Shown: one piece after another, positions 5,835 to 6,636 of the stretch
Layout of the letters: every line of letters begins with the position of its first letter
Position numbering within the stretch: position 1 is the stretch's first letter
Assembly (NCBI GenBank): GCA_023430245.1
Contig: JAEZBA010000677.1
Span: 1 to 6,636, forward strand
From: Pseudomonadota bacterium
GTDB taxonomy: Bacteria; Pseudomonadota; Alphaproteobacteria; Rhizobiales; Xanthobacteraceae
Reading direction: 5' to 3'
DNA length: 6,636 nt
Program-made: the position numbers and the translations under genes
Notes under the pieces: generated by a model
Seen by the model: the letters and a program-made list of their open reading frames with translations, nothing else
The model's database searches: none
Told to the model about the DNA's origin: nothing

Positions 5835-5948
5835 ATGAAACGCCCGGACACTCCGTTTCCGCGTCACTGGCTCTATTACATCGCGCTCAAGATCGTGCTG
5901 ATCGTGGCTGCGGTGGCGCTTGCGCTGAAGCTGTACGGTCTCTGGTAA
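5835..5948 (+). CDS. Tiny single-pass membrane protein (37 aa)
   Basis: It begins 4 bases after the stop of the preceding 28-residue gene, with GGTGA (5826-5830) as a possible weak ribosome site 4 bases before the ATG; coupling to the upstream stop is also plausible. The protein starts with a polar, proline- and arginine-rich part (MKRPDTPFPRHW), then a hydrophobic helix at about residues 13-34 (LYYIALKIVLIVAAVALAL), and ends LYGLW before TAA. One pass through the inner membrane with the N-terminus inside is the simplest topology. Like its neighbour it ends in Leu-Trp after an aromatic residue, so the two may be related in role. I know no function. The next gene, cimA, starts 26 bases downstream. 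Confidence 0.64.
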   Translation: MKRPDTPFPRHWLYYIALKIVLIVAAVALALKLYGLW

Positions 5949-5974
5949 CGCGCGGCCGGATTAAGGATCATACC

Positions 5975-6636
5975 ATGGCGCGCGAACGCCTCTATCTTTT
6001 CGACACGACGCTGCGTGACGGCGCGCAAACGAACGGCGTCGACTTCACGCTCGACGACAAGGTTGCGATCGCGGAGATGCTTGACGGGCTTGGGATCGAT
6101 TACGTCGAAGGCGGCTATCCCGGCGCCAATCCGACCGATACCGAGTTGTTCGCGACCGATCGCGGTCTCCACACAACGTTCACTGCCTTCGGTATGACGC
6201 GCCGTCCCGGCCGCTCCGTATCGAACGATCCGGGGCTGGCCGCGCTGCTCGAAGCGAAGGCCGATGCGATCTGCTTTGTTGCCAAGAGCTGGGATTATCA
6301 CGTCCGGGTGGCGCTCGAGACCACCAACGAGGAAAATCTCGCCTCTATCCGCGACAGCGTTGCCGCGGCCAAGGCGAGGGGCCGTGAAGTGCTGGTCGAT
6401 TGCGAGCATTTCTTCGATGGTTACAAGGCCAATCCGGATTATGCACTGTCCTGCGCCAAGGCCGCTTACGATGCCGGCGCCCGCTGGGTGGTGTTGTGCG
6501 ACACCAATGGCGGCACGCTGCCGCATGAGATCGAACAGATCGTCACGGCGGTGACCAAAGTTATTCCGGGCGACCATGTCGGCATTCATGCCCATAACGA
6601 CACCGAACAGGCGGTCGCCAATTCGCTCGCCGCGGT
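5975..6636 (+). CDS. cimA: Citramalate synthase, 5' part (220 complete codons; continues past window)
   Basis: A cytosolic enzyme that condenses pyruvate with acetyl-CoA to (R)-citramalate, the first step of the threonine-independent route to 2-oxobutanoate and isoleucine. The N-terminal HMGL-like TIM barrel is visible: FDTTLRDGAQ (residues 9-18) with catalytic R14 and metal-binding D15, the YVEGGYPGANPTD segment (43-55), and GIHAHNDT (203-210) with metal ligands H205 and H207. The wording DGAQTNGVDFTLDDK and EGGYPGANPTD is typical of citramalate synthases rather than 2-isopropylmalate or homocitrate synthases. The regulatory C-terminal domain, which binds isoleucine in this family, lies outside the window. 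The start at 5975 has AAGGA at 5963-5967, 7 bases upstream. The 26-base gap after the preceding small gene suggests co-transcription with cysS. Confidence 0.93.
   Translation, partial: MARERLYLFDTTLRDGAQTNGVDFTLDDKVAIAEMLDGLGIDYVEGGYPGANPTDTELFATDRGLHTTFTAFGMTRRPGRSVSNDPGLAALLEAKADAICFVAKSWDYHVRVALETTNEENLASIRDSVAAAKARGREVLVDCEHFFDGYKANPDYALSCAKAAYDAGARWVVLCDTNGGTLPHEIEQIVTAVTKVIPGDHVGIHAHNDTEQAVANSLAA

Noticed and set aside
5876..6595. Minus-strand open frame of 239 codons
   Set aside because: It is opposite the second tiny membrane gene and cimA. The plus strand carries clear citramalate synthase motifs with a good ribosome site.

Overview
The window looks like chromosomal DNA from a high-GC alphaproteobacterium, most likely of the Bradyrhizobium/Rhodopseudomonas/Afipia group. 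I infer this from the protein style (the CysS, citramalate synthase and hybrid-kinase sequences read like that group), the strong G/C third-position bias, and the CTAGTGG-ended palindromes between genes. No database search was possible, so the taxonomic call is recognition only.

Left part (1-737). A cysteine-rich protein of the four-helix-bundle copper-storage (Csp, DUF326) type runs off the left edge on the minus strand, with 16 cysteines in the visible 127 residues. A 155-bp gap separates it from a divergently transcribed 66-residue protein that resembles the DUF2783 family.

Middle part (753-3885). A 758-residue membrane-bound hybrid sensor histidine kinase with its own receiver domain lies on the minus strand, converging on the DUF2783-like gene. 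Upstream of it, still on the minus strand, is a small exported protein with six cysteines in its mature part. Between these two minus-strand genes sit two long, nearly perfect hairpins (3156-3230 and 3244-3322). They share the same ends and architecture but lie in opposite orientation, and the second one supplies the stop codon of the exported-protein gene. This pair is the most unusual structure in the window.

Right part (3886-6636). A tightly packed plus-strand cluster: cysS (cysteinyl-tRNA synthetase), a YafP-like GNAT acetyltransferase whose start overlaps the cysS stop by 1 base, two tiny single-pass membrane proteins of 28 and 37 residues that automatic annotation would probably miss, and the first 220 codons of cimA (citramalate synthase, isoleucine biosynthesis). 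The overlaps and short gaps (1-base overlap, 4-base overlap, 4 bases, 26 bases) suggest one transcription unit combining cysteine charging, an acetyltransferase of unknown substrate, and the first step of the pyruvate route to isoleucine.

No tRNA, rRNA, CRISPR array, insertion sequence with a transposase gene, or phage gene is visible. The best candidates for something little described are the paired hairpin elements and the two tiny membrane proteins.
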